The notes under the pieces are model-generated. The model did not search any database. It saw only the letters and a list, made by a program, of their open reading frames with translations, and was not told the DNA's origin. From Lateolabrax maculatus (Eukaryota > Chordata > Actinopteri > Acropomatiformes > Lateolabracidae), in the NCBI GenBank assembly GCA_031216445.1, contig CM062213.1:4478001-4542000 (forward strand): a DNA stretch of 64,000 bases. The letters are read 5' to 3'. Made by a program: the position numbers and the translations under genes. Positions 45,630 through 59,300 of this stretch are shown here, one piece after another (position 1 is the first letter of the stretch; each line of letters begins with the position of its first letter).

Positions 45630-47136
45630 AGGCCAGGTCCCATGGGCATGTCTGATTGAGCTTTCTACTGTCTGCCATTCCTCATCCGTGGGAAATCAAT
45701 ACAGGATCTGGGATTGGAGCTCTGGCTAATTGAGCCCTGCTCTCTCCACTCTCTTATTGCTGCCAGGAGCGTTTTGTCATCGCAGCACCTGGTTCACACC
45801 ATGGGGCCAGTCGGAGCCAGCCAGTGATCAGATAGGGTCTTTGGATGCCACAGGGAGGGGAGCTGTGTGTGATTGAGTGACCTTGTGAAGTCGAGCACTC
45901 AGGGGAAGGGCATAGCAAAGAAGGCCTTCATTTATTCTCATGTGCCTCTATAGGAGCTGCTTGATATTTCTTCCTCTTCAACTAGTGAAAGAGAAAATAG
46001 AAATGTACCGTCTGTTGCACAGCTTAGGATGTCAGAGTTATTACAGTAGTGATTATCACTTTTGGGTTTCATGTTTCTACTTTTTTACTTGCTGCATTGA
46101 GGCAGGTCCTAGGTAGAATAGTGGATAATGGTCATCGCATCCATTTGCATGTATTTCACATCCCACAGCAAACCAAGAGATATCCAGGGAATGAATTAAA
46201 ATGAACTTACACCATTGTCTTGGCAGCATCACGAATTCTCTCCAGTTATAAATATCATGCCATGAGAGCGGCGGTTGTTTACACTTCACACATGGTTTCA
46301 ACATAGTCATGGATCAGTTACCCAAGATAATGCCTCATATTAAATGTGGCATGCTGTTGCTAGCCAGGGTTGTCCTTACAAACTGCTTTTCTACTCTTCT
46401 CGGTATTATAAATGGAGATTTATTACATCCAAACCATCTGCTGTGATTGCTCCACCCTTTGCCACCATTCCAGTTCTCCATCTCTCCATCTGTCCATGTT
46501 CCAAGACTTGAGGGAGTGTCACCATCACACACAGCCATGTCCAGTGCTGAGATACATTGCGGCCGAGGTGTGACCGGTAGACCTCCCTCATGTCATGCTC
46601 CCCTGGCTCTTATGTGTGCACATGCTGTGGGATTATGTGAGGCCATTCAAACACCCAGTTGATGAGATCATTCGTGCTCTCTGAGCCATGTACTGACACC
46701 ACAAACGCTGTGCCCTTTCCTGTCCTCTAGCGCTATTAATGTGGGTGATATTTCTGAAGGTGTTTGTCGAGGTTAAGCCCGCGTCTTTGAAACACAGGTT
46801 AATTGCAATGATAGCGGTTGAATGTTGCCGTAAATTAATTAGCAGAGGAAGAAATGAGCCAGCAAACTAACAAAATGCCAGGCCTTGAACATCATTTTTT
46901 TTTTCTTCCCTCTTTGACTAGAAGTGGTCAAAGTGCACCTCACATCATTAACTGGTGTATGAGTCACTGTAAGACACAATTCACAGGAGACACATGTAGA
47001 ACAGTGCTCATGCAGTAATACCAACATCTTTTAGCAGATACTTAAATACACTCTGAAATCAGCAGTCTGTCATGTCATGAGGTTTTTACTTCTAGAGCTT
47101 CACATATGATAAGATTCTGTAAAGACATGGCATTCC

Positions 47137-47290
47137 TTGTAAAGGGGTGCTCCAGCGATTTTAGTACTGTACTTCCATAAAGTTGGGTAACTCATAAAAA
47201 AAGAATGCGGCCGAGACATCCTGCCTTTTGGTCCCTTGTATGGGTCCAGTTCCAAAATCGCTGGATCCTACAATTCCTGTAATGTGACTC
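47137..47290. repeat. Short dispersed repeat with 12-bp inverted ends (probable MITE)
   Basis: tccagcgatttt at 47151-47162 and its perfect reverse complement aaaatcgctgga at 47254-47265 frame a non-coding unit of about 115 bp. The context (ggggtgctccagcgattt, acttccataaagttggg, ggccgag, ctgccttttggtccc) resembles a common teleost interspersed repeat. The outer ends and target duplication could not be fixed, so the coordinates are approximate and the class is uncertain. Confidence 0.5.
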
Positions 47291-50060
47291 AGTAGGGTTA
47301 TTAATTATCATTATTAGTTATTATTAAAATCAGCGAAGAGACCCTTTTTTATTGAACAATATGAAAATAGTAGACAATTGCCTAATTGGAAATATCTTAT
47401 TGCTTACAGCACAGACATAACATAACCTTATTGTAAATTTACCCAGACAAATCATATAAATGTTTTTTTGTTTAGTTTGAACGGTAAGATGATGAAAAAC
47501 AGATTGTGTTAAACAGCTTTAAATCCTCACACTTTTATTACAGGACTGCTGATTTCCTCCTTATTTTACTCTAACTTTGTTTAAACTCTGAAATTGATTT
47601 AAATTGCAAATATTATAAGAGTGAGTATTGATGCTATTTTCCAAAAATCACTAAGAGTAGGTGGATCATTTTGTGTGTTTATCTGCAGCTGCTGTGTGAG
47701 TATATTTAATCTGCAGCGCTCAGTATCTGTGTATGCACCCAGTTGTTTGCTTATTCCTGTTTTTGGATTATATGCTTGTGCACAGGCTGCTGAAGCTTGT
47801 GTTGGCTCCAACAGGGCCCCGGGCTCCTAATGACTCACATTAACCTCCTGATTTTAGTCAGACCCAGCTCTCAAATCCAGCAGCCTTTCTGCCCTCTCTC
47901 TTGTTGCAGCCCCGTGGGTGTTGGGCAGGGTCATGGGTTGGGACACCAGCTCCTCTCCACCAGCTCCTCGTTGCTATCCGCCTCCATAACAGCCTCAGTA
48001 TGACACTTGCAAGGGCAGCAGTAGTGTTTTGCTTCAGCCAGTGTTTTAACATCTTAAGATTTTCTCACTTAAATTTGCAGAATCTTGCACAATATTCAGT
48101 ATACAGACAGCAAATACCAAAATTCTTAAAATCCCAATGACACTGGCTCCTACAATATGGTTTATTTTCTGCCAACTATGTAGCCTAATGAGTAAGGATA
48201 CACAAATATACTACCTGTTTAAATGTCCTGTCTCTCCTCAGTGCCCCTCCACCCAGCTTGTCGCCTTTCAGGTATTTGTTGCTTTGTATGGCGAGACATG
48301 CCGGCAGCACTACAGCGAGAGATTATTGTCAGTGTAATTGGCTTTTCCAGGCCTGATTTGATACGAGCCTCTTGTCTGATCCACACACTTCTTTATTATC
48401 GAGCGTAATGGAAAGACGTTTGGGCTCACATGAAACGTTCGCTTCATCATATCTCCAGAGAAATCGCATCTTTGGTTTTTGTTTCTGTGCTCAGGGTCAG
48501 GGTAGAAAGCAGTGTATCTGTGGAGAGACGAAGCACTCAAAGCATACCCACATACACATAAACAGACACATATTAGCATTACACATATAATGCAGACAGA
48601 AAAAGGAAACTGGACTTTTTGAATGTTGAAATCAAACCCTATATACCTTATATTAACAGTCTCACATTTAACCATTCATAAATAAGAGTTAATTCTGCAT
48701 TATCTGTGTTCAACCATTATGTACCACCTCACATTTCCCTTATTCAGGTCTTGTTGTCCTTGCATTCCTGATAATTGACAGCTGGAGGGAAGAATTTGGT
48801 ATCAGATTGTATGATCCAGTTCTGTCCCTAGTACGCTGTCCAAGCTGACATGACTGTCTGCTGCTGCAGCAGTTTGCCTTGTTCTCCGAGCAGCAGAGGC
48901 AATGTAGAACACGGCTTCCTACACTATTATCTCAGTCAATATCTGCTACTGCCAGAGGAAGATACAGATGGACAAGAGATTTCCAATGGGAGAACGGAGA
49001 AGTACTGTAAAGGAAGGGAGTAGATTGTTATGCAGCAGATGTAGTTTGTAGAATCAGTCTTTTTCTAGAGACATTTTACATATTTACAAAATCCCAATAT
49101 GTCAACACAATGAAAACTCACAGGATACATTTCATCCTAGAAAATCGCAGATAGAAAATGATGCCAAACCACAAAAAAATACTAAAATGAGGCCATTCTG
49201 TCCATTCTTTCTTTCCTTTATTTTCTAAAATGTATTGGCCTCAGTTAGGACAGCATTAACTCCATCTTATACTACTATCTCCCATCATGTCCCTGTCATT
49301 TCCTCCTATGCATTGCAATCCTAGTGTGGTTATGGATGATCCGACATTTGAGGTTTGGTTGCCAAGACAACAACCTCTGAGGCCTTTTACTCAGATTTAT
49401 TTTAAGCACTATAACACACAATATCAGTATATTTGATAAAGGTAAATAGCTGTCTGGGACTTGTAAAGATCAGAGTGTGGACTAATGCACCCACTATAAA
49501 AGAGTTCTTTCAATATAAAAAATGTCGGCAAAAGTCTGCCGGTTTTCTACCTGCTTTGTATCATTACAGTGTGGGTAGTATATGCAAATCAGCAATGTTT
49601 AACTTTCCTCCATGTTGCCTCTGCACCCTATATGTATGTATATGACCCAGTCATATAGATACAGTTTGATCAAGAGGGAAAAGTAAGCTTTCATTGTATA
49701 AGTTTGTTCACTGAACATGGTTGAGGCTATTTGAGAAAAAAAATGTAATTGCAATATTTCTTACCAATATTGCAAAGGCAAATTAAATTGTAATTATTTT
49801 CCATTAATTAAATTATAGGCCTGTATTTGTAGTCATCTTTAAAAAGATTGTACTGTTGTATTGTTTCTTAATTAATGGAGTCAGCTCTCAGTCCATTCAT
49901 GGTGCTGCCCAACGATACGTTACAATTTTCATTCAACAGGTTGTAGCTTTAGGCTGATTGACCATTTGGGTAACTAAAAAATAGTTTAGAACTCAAGTCT
50001 GAGCTTCCTATGTATTTCTACACCGACTGTATCATTTTTAACAGCCCTATGACATTCATC

Positions 50061-50081
50061 TTTTTTTTTTTTTTTTTTTTT
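50061..50081. repeat. Poly(T) tract
   Basis: Twenty-one T in a row, followed by a purine-rich stretch (about 50100-50290). On the minus strand this would be a poly(A), but no retrotransposon or processed gene is recognisable next to it. Confidence 0.9.
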
Positions 50082-50447
50082 ACCAGTAGCGTGGGAATGG
50101 CTGAAATAGTGTGCAGAGAAAGGAGATGAGAAGCAAAGAACTGACAGAGAGGGAGTGAGTGAGAGAGTTGCTTGGAAGAGAGCAATAAAGAAAGGAAAAT
50201 GAGAGACAGTGCAGGGGACGAGGAGAGAGAGAGAGAGGGAGGCAACGGGTGTAGAGAGCAGTAAGATGGGTGGAGGAGTGGGGATGGGAGGGGGTTCTAG
50301 CAGTGATTACATTGTCCATCAGGCCACAGGACGGCCTGCATCAGCCCACAGGATTGATGTTTGACAGAATAATTAGAAAACTGTCTCAGCCTGTAATCAC
50401 TGGAGCTCATCTTGCCGGAGAAGACTTCCATTCGTTTTCACACACAT

Positions 50448-50448
<1 letters not shown>

Positions 50449-50506
<58 letters not shown>
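50449..50506. repeat. (CA)n microsatellite, longest in the window
   Basis: About 28 nearly uninterrupted CA units lie in intron 9. It is a probable polymorphic marker. Confidence 0.95.
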
Positions 50507-50508
<2 letters not shown>

Positions 50509-53500
50509 CTCGTCCGAGCCATCCGTGGTTGACTGGTATATGGGACAGAGAGTTGATAGAGTGGTAAGATGGGGGTGTTCCTGTTTATTCTTAAGGAACT
50601 GAAAGAGTTTATCTGCAGAGGTGGGGATTGGAGGCGAGCGTGGCACCTCACTCACTGGTTCACTGAAGGCAGGAGTGGAGAACACGCTGGTGATTTTAAA
50701 GGTGCTAGAGGTAAGGTTTATGGACTGGAAAAAAATGAATTAAGTGGAGTTTACTACAGCGGGTGGCAGAACGAATGAAACGTGGGACTGAAGACCCCCC
50801 CCCCAACCCAACTTTGACTCTTTCAGTTCTTTTTTGTGTGCTAGAGGAGTGAGAGGATTGTATAGACGTGGTTGCTTGGAATGCAAGTGAAAGTCATAGT
50901 TAAAATGTTAAACCACGTAGGATTCATGCAGCCAATATACTGCACAACGAGACGCTCCCTCACAGCAGTGAATAACCCCTTATAGCCTCCGTCACACACA
51001 TTTCACAATCCAGTAATCATGTCCAGTAGACATTTTTTGTGTTAACAACTTTTTTGGCAGATTTTGATGCTTTTTCTTGGCTTTAATTTGCTGTTGGAGA
51101 TAAATTTATGATTCTGTTTCCTTAAAGATTTTCTTATTGTCAATCTAGTGCTTGTATACCAACAATTCATCCTCATAGTGTCAAGCAGACTTACTGCACT
51201 TCTGTTTTATTAGACACACCAGTGTGAGATAGAATAATTGCACATAGTTCATTCTTGACCTTGTGGAATCAGTAGTTGATTAAACAGCCTCACCACAAGA
51301 TCCATTTAGATGCTGCTCTGGAGCTTTCAATCATGTCAAACATTTTTTTCCAAGCAGATAGAATTGTCTAATTGTCCCAGAGTAGAAAATGTTAAAATTA
51401 CAATTTGTCTTGTCCATGTTGGCTTAAAAATTGAGACTGAAAGTTCATTCTTGACTTTGGAACCAGTAGTTAACAAAACAATCTATCTAGGATTAATGAG
51501 TCCGTATATCTTGATTATATTCCAATATACTCCAATATCTCATATTTATAATGATCAATTATTTGAGTGAAAAGTGCCTTCTGCATAATATTTGAAAAGT
51601 ATTGCACAGTCCATTTACTATTCATTTCTATTATTTATACAAGGACAGATCCACAGCATCATTTTCAGATAGTAAATTCATAAAAAAAAATGTATATATA
51701 AAAATATACATACATAGAATAATTCTATTTATGCACATACCATATATACAGTCTATCTAACAATTGCATTTATATAATATGGCAAAAAAGTTTTGTTCCA
51801 CGCTTCAGTGATGTGAAGAGGTGTGGAAAAAGTAGACCACAAGCATGAAGACGTCGAAGCTGTGAAGTAAAGAGACCTTGATGACATTAAAACAGTAAAG
51901 TTTGAGCTTGATGGAACATGTCTAAACTGTGTTTGGTAGCCATTAGGCGTAAGAAGACTTACCAGACAGCTTCTTGTATAAACAAATGTCACATTCCTGT
52001 TTTTAGTTGTTCAGAGCTGAAAAACCTCATGTCTACTCCTGGGTTTTTTAAACTTATAATGGAGCTTCTTGTTGTGGACTCACAATCTTTGTATTGGTAA
52101 TTCAATGAGTGTATAATCAATATATTCATGGTGCGGGCAAGTGTTGTAAAACACAGATACCAGATATACCTATATATTCTGCAGTTGAAAGATGTTGATA
52201 GGGTTTTTAAAGGGTTGTACTTGTTATTGAAAGCAGTGCCAGAGCATCAGCACACTGTCCAATGTTGTAGCAGAGTTCCACACATCCTTCCCCAACAATG
52301 ATACCATCTTTGGTGTAATCACTTAAGTCGCCACAAAGTCCATTGTTACCAGCTCGCACGTACAGCTCTCAAACGTCCGCAAGAAATCAGGAACAGTTAA
52401 ATTACTGAAGGTCTGATGTCTTCATTAGGATAATACCCTCAGCCTGCACCTGCAGTTCAAAGGTCTCATTATTTGTCCTCCTCATATGCCCCACCTGACA
52501 TGGAGCAAGCCCCAAGATGAGACCCCCATCGATCGGGAATCTACTCAGCCTCTTCCTTTTCCTCCTGAGGCTTTTATTGGTTTCTCTGATCCCTTTAATA
52601 CCTGAGCAAACCCTTAATGGCTAATTGATATGCTGCTCTGTTCTCCGGAGCTCCATCAAAAGTATGCAGGGCATAATGTCAGCCTTGGAGCCATTGGTCG
52701 CCCCCCTCCCCTGAAAGACAACTGAAAATCCTTACATTAGCATATGAGAGCAGACCACTCCATTTGATTAGACTTGAGGACATGGGAAAATTTTATGTAA
52801 CAGCTCCCACTGCAGCTAGGAAGTATAGGGTAAGCGTGCTCACACGCCCAATCAGTGTATGTATCCATGTCTGGATTTCTGAAAATTAAACCCTGATTGT
52901 GCCCATCTGTTTCAACCAGGTTTGGGTGTTTCTGGCAATTTAGCACCCGCTTACCCAAACCTCGCAGGGCCGACGGGGGGTGAACGCGATGGAAGGAGAG
53001 AAGGTTGGAGTGGAGAGTGAAATATGTCTGTTCTATCAATTTCTAAATTACTCATTTACCAGGGTTTAGTGGCACCGAAACACAGTCATCGCCTTTCAGT
53101 AACTGCCTTGATTCGGTCATTGACGTGGATGAAAACAAATCAGTGGGCTTGTAGAAAGGGCTGCTATATGGAGAGGCTTGGAGGGAGCCAGCAAAGGTTG
53201 AGAATGCCATATGAAGATAACCTCCCATTCATCAGAATCACAGCTCTCTGAGGTTATTCCAGCCCTGCTAAATTGCCTCTCAAGCTTAACATCCAGTTGC
53301 AGAAGAAAATATTTAGTTCTCCTCTCCTCCCTTTATCCTTTTCTTTGTGTTTCATTCCCTTATCTCCCCCTCCTACCCTGTTTTTGGTGTTTATAATCGC
53401 ACCAGTTGCCAACCTCTTACTTTGGTGCATCTACAAACTCTACCCTACTAGACTACTTGGCCATAAGGCATGCAACTTATGTCATTGTTATGTATGTGTG

Positions 53501-56319
53501 GCTGAATGAAATCTCACACAAAACCGTTATAATTTGCTTGTTTATGCTTAATTGGTTCCTGATGCATTCTCTCACAGCTCTCTTAGGTGTATGTGAACAT
53601 GTATTCTTAGAAACCTGGCTCTGCTGTCACCACCCGGCTCCCACTCTGACAAAGTTGGGACACCATTTCAAAGATTATTTATCAAGTAACTAAATGAGTT
53701 ACATAACAGAACATCAAAAGACACGGGTTGTGTACATCAGTGGTGTCAGTAGGATGTGCATGGGGAGTCCATAAAAGTAACAAAAGGGGACCAGGGAGGA
53801 ACTAATGCTGCCACATAACCGAAGGGCTGCCTGCAGGGAGAGAGGGTTACAGGCACACTGAACAACCAACAGGTGGTGATTTGTTGAACAGGCAACAGCA
53901 GGAGTCACCACAGTTGTGTTGCTTTAAGACTCTTTATAGAAATTTAGCTGAAAATTGCAGGTGTGCTGTTTATAGTGAGCGAGAGGAAAGTGAGATCAAG
54001 AAATAAGACTGGAGAACTACTGTAAACACTCCCCTGTCAACTTTCCAAAGAGCAATTATGTTCTTTCACAAAGGAATTGAAAGGAATGAATTTGCTAAGC
54101 ATAGTCTAATTGGATATTATTGAGGGCGAAATCAGGCTTTAGATATGACTTGACCTGAAGTGAAAATTATAACAACTTTTAATCAATAGATTTCTCCATT
54201 TGACGTTTATTACAACTTTTAAACAGTGAAACGGCTTTGTACTCTGCATTAGGTGGCTACAGCAGCTGACCATGGCTACACCTACTGTGTACAGGATTGT
54301 GTTCTGTGGCCTGACTCCTCCCACACAAGTTAAATGCTAAGTTGTTTATCCATTAGTGGAATGCACTTTACTAAAGGTGAGCGGATGGCCTGCACATTTA
54401 GACATGCAAATGGTGGGGAGGTGACAAAAAAAAGAGGGCTGGGGCGATGATTTGCCTTGCAAAGCACACCCATCTGCCCTTTCGATGGCTCATTGGCTCT
54501 CAAGATCAGGTGCAATCTGAACTGGAATCATTTGGATAATTGACCTTCTGTGTGCATACATTAGAATAAATTAATTTTGATTGGCCGTGCAGCATTAGGA
54601 ACAAAGCGGGAAATGTTGGCTCTTTTATATTCAGCTGCTGGTTTGTTGTACTAGGTCTCCGAGGTGATTATGTATGCCATTCCCCAACTATTATGCATTT
54701 CTTCAGTTTAATAAAATAATTCTTGCTTTGAGCAGAGTAGAGCACAACACAGTAAGACACACAACCATATTACGTACTTTTAAGGTAAAGCTGAAAGTCT
54801 GGCTTAACAAAAAAAGTAACCAAACTGTGTGGGTGCACTTGAATATAATTTTGTATGGAGATTTCAGGTGTGTGGGTGGGATTTTATATATAAGTCTATG
54901 TATCGGTGCCCATGTAAACATGCTGAAGCAGAGTTTCTGTACCTGCCTCATGTGGCTTCTTGTCCTCCCTGTTTTTTCCTATCTCCATAAGTGACCTTGC
55001 TATTCCAATGAAAGTGCCCGTACTGTGTGTGTCTACACCAGGCCCATGCGGCCCTGTGTGTCTCATTGCTGCCTGATGGACAGCCATTAACCCTTGGAGA
55101 AGAGGTTGAGGAATATTTATGTCTGCCTGTCAGCAGTGACACGACACCCTCTGGGGATGAATAATATGCTTGCCCTACACTGACTCCAATTGTTGAGTCC
55201 AATTCACAGCAAAGTGGTTTGAGTGTGCATGTTGGCATGTGCGCCTGCTGATAGGTTTACAGTACGTGTGTGTTGGTGTGTGTACAGTAAGTTGTGTGTG
55301 GGTTCAGGGGCATTCTGATACCCTGAGGTGAGCAACAGGAGACGAGTTCTACATCCCTCACTGACATCTGACAAACCTCCCGCTCACCGCAGAGGTCGGT
55401 GTCTCTCCTCCTCACTCTGCGTCATGCATGCCATCTTTTTATTGCTTTGTATCCGTTTTCTCTCTAATGTTAAAATCTACTTTTTTTCTACCATTTTAAT
55501 AGAACATGCCTTAAAATGAAAATGGAATAAAACAAAACAACTTTTTGTCCACAGAAAAGTTGAAATACGAGAACAGCGTAGTTGTTGTGGGTTGGTTTCA
55601 TTGTGGATTTTTCTTAATTAGCCTATAACTGATCTTTACCAATCCCTTCTTCCTATCACTATTATCAAGTGGCAACCCCTGAGAACTAATACATTCATTT
55701 GAGACGTCTTAACTTGTTACCATGCGCTCACATCAATAAGCTTAAGGAGCAGCAGCGAGTGCAGTGTAGTCTTTTTTTTTTTGCCTCTGGGATCACCGGT
55801 CAGGCAGCCCTAACCTCTGAGTGGTGGAGGTTGTTGGGGCCTAACAAGAAGAGCTGGAGAAATTATTAAGGACGTATTGTATTTCTTTACATTAAATCTA
55901 TATTTTGATTTACAGTTAACTTCCATTACCAGTATTATTGAAAACACAATAATCAGTGTTAAAGGTGTCAGACTTAATTGTGCCCTCCAACTTATGAAAC
56001 CAAACCTACACATTTAAATTGATGTGATATTAAGATTTCATATAATTGTACTTTTTTACTGCTTTATTGCCCTCCATTAAATGGTCCAAGTAGGTAACAG
56101 AGTGAAACAGTGTTTGTATATTCTGTACGGCAGTGTTTACAGTTTCAGGTTCAGGTTCTCTGGAAATTTGTCAGTGCCACTCCCAGCTCTCCCACTTGGT
56201 TAAAAGTTATTAGTTGGTGACAGAATTGTTTCTTTTGACATGAAATGTCAAAATGGCAAATTCAAAGCGTGTCCACCTTTCTTACAAGACAAAATATTAT
56301 AAACAAACAAGGACACAAT

Positions 56320-56331
56320 GGGGGGGGGGGG
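56320..56331. repeat. Poly(G) tract
   Basis: Twelve consecutive G on the + strand, a C-run on the transcription template strand. It is a simple homopolymer. Confidence 0.9.
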
Positions 56332-59300
56332 TATGTATAGAACAATTAATGTAATAATACCGTAAAGGCTAACTTACATGGTGTGTTTCCTTTAAGTTCC
56401 TAACCATGTCCCAGTGGCAGCTATCTGCTTCTGCCCCAGTGTTTTTTAACAAGCCCTTCAAACCCTTCAACAACAAGGTGATCCCCCTACTGTAACTCCA
56501 AGCCAGCACCCTGCCTCCATCTCCATGACAAAGGAGACGTGAGGTGCGGCAAAGTATATATTTTAGAGCTGACCTTCAAAGTCAGCTTCCAGGCTTTCAG
56601 GTACCACTAGTACATTAAAAAACAAATACTGTACAGGTGCAGACTGTCACACAATGTCAGTGACTATAAGAACAATCTAAGGTTTTCATGTTGGTGAAAT
56701 ATGTACATTGGAAAATGGCAATATTAAATAAATAGCTATTGCCATGAAGAGTTTTCATAACTTCCACCACTGTTTTTTTTTTTTACCAAACTATTATAAT
56801 AATATGCTAGGATTTAAATTGTGAGGCAGCAGTAGAGGCAAGATGAACTATATTACCAAACGCATCTTTACAAATATATTCAGTTTGGCCTGAGGCAACA
56901 AACGGTTGGTCTTCAATTCAAACTATGCCAAGATGAAAGCTTTTTTTATATATATGAATCATAATAATGTCAGTGATGACTGGATGTCAGCACAATATGT
57001 TTTTAGACATATGTTTGTGGAAATTGCACTTCTGTTGAACTCGTTGGTATGTCACGTCTGATTAGTTGCTCGACTCTCACTTGCATGCTGTACATCAGAA
57101 ATCTGGGGGCAGCTGAAAGTGATGTATAAACTCTGCGAAGACGTACGGAAACGGTTGAGAACATTGAAAAAGAACACCAAGACAGTTTTGAGTTCTAATC
57201 TCCAAGAACAAGGACAAAGCTACATGTGAACATGTTGATGATGGAGGAGGGGAAATGCCACTTGGACAAATCCTGGTTTGTTGAGCAGTTGATAGCAAGG
57301 TGAACAGCTTGAATCTACTGAAGCATCTTGTTTGGTGTCAGCAGTGTACAGTGGGGATGTTGTGGTATGAGGAATGTTTACTTCACACCCTTTCATTTGA
57401 ACACAACAGCATACTTAAACATTGACTTGGCGCATCCATTCTTAGCCACCATAAACTTAAAATACATCCAGGGAGATAATGATCCATGTTATAAAGCATA
57501 GGTTTCCTCAACATTCAAAGTCAGACTCAGTTCACTTTTGGTAAGTATTGGCATTTTTCCAAACAGTTAGGACTACCCATGCTGAGACTTGCACGCAGTG
57601 AGCAACCGCAATCAGAGCTTGTGATGTGCTCACAGCGAGAGTTTTCCAGGATGCAACGGTAAAAGGTGTTGTTTACCTTGATGACGTGTTGACATGTTGG
57701 AGGTTTGCTGGTTCACACACACTGCTAAGTTCCTGCAGGTCTTCACTTAACTTTTCCCATTACTATTTCCATTGCACTTCTAACTGTTTCCTAACAGGTG
57801 TGGTTGTGTTGCCTACTGTAACAGTGGGGGTGCTATCTGTTAGATAAAAATAAGTACAGGATCTTACAAGTGAAACAAAACTTCAGACCACAGAGTTTAT
57901 TAATTATACAGGAGCTACAAAAGCACTGCAATATTAAACATATCAGTGGTACTTTCTCTCTTGCCACCTTCACACATATTGAGCCTATCCGTTTATTACA
58001 AGACATGGTGTGGTTAAGGGAGCGGGAATTGTCCCAGTTTGATCCTGTTGTCAAAATGCACATCCTCATGGCTTGGCTGCTGCGCCTGTGGAAAAGGGCT
58101 CTAGTTTGGGTTTTGCAACCTCCAAATATCTATTTACTACAGCACTTTTGGAATAAGATGGAGAAGGATGTTTGCATTTCTGCCAAATCAATCTCCTGGA
58201 GTTGTGTAAAACATCTAAAATAACTGGTTTTCTGTCACAGACACAAGTACAAGTAGACAATGATTAATACATGTCACTAGGCAACCCCCAAATCCCATGG
58301 TGACAAAAATTGTTCCATGACGGCAGCAAAAAGAGAAATGGAGATCCATCAAAAAACTGCTTCCCATTGTTATTTAAGCTGCATTTTCACAGAAAAATCT
58401 AACCAAAAAATCCAAAGGAAAAAAGGGAGTTGTGGTTGAAATGAGGGAGGAATTTTAAATAATACTCTTCTGCATGACACACTGCACTATTTTTATGTTT
58501 ACTCGCCATTTTAGGCAGTTTTTGTTTAACTAGTATTATTTGTGCTGCTCACACCTGTCAAACATGTTTACAATAATCTTAATGGGAAAGCCTGGCAGTG
58601 ACTGGATCAGAAGGCAAACGATTACAATCATTAAACACCACATGCTGTGTCATTTTATCTCCCAACTGTCAACACCAACTGGCCCAGACTGCAACGGACG
58701 TGATAACACTCAAATCATAAATATTAGTGGCCCAAAATTTGTAATGTGTGTTCATCACCTAAAATTACAACAGTTTTCAGCCAAACATTGTCTTGTACTG
58801 AACCCCACTGTACGATGACTGATTGAAAAGCAGTGCAGAAATTCTGCTTTATTTCTATGACAGAGGTTGGGAGTAGCATGGTTGGTTTCACACACAGCCG
58901 CGAGGCAGCTGTCATGGCCCGTGACCTTGCTGCTCACTCACAAAAGATGGCAAACCTTAAGTCTGTAATGGCCATGTCCAGGATCCATTCTCTGGTCACA
59001 TGGGTACTGCCAGAGCTCACCTTTCCTCATTTCCCTCCCCCTGTCCTCACCCATCCATTCCTTCATACAAACCACTTTTGGCTGGAAGCAAAGCCATTCC
59101 TGCCTTGATTGGTTTCTCCTCTTTGGTTTGTAAAGAAAAATGGAGACAGAGGGGGCTGGCAGTAGGAGGTGGCTGAGTGCTCGTAGAGGACTTTTGGCCA
59201 GGGCATATGTGAGAAGACTCAGTGATGTGGATAAATGTGAGCAGGAAATATCAATGCAGAGTTGGCTTCAGGCAGTAAAATGGTACTGCAGGACATGAGG

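Noticed and set aside
50061..50300. Poly(T) followed by purine-rich DNA as a possible minus-strand retrocopy tail
   Set aside because: No gene-like or SINE-like body is recognisable adjacent to the tract.
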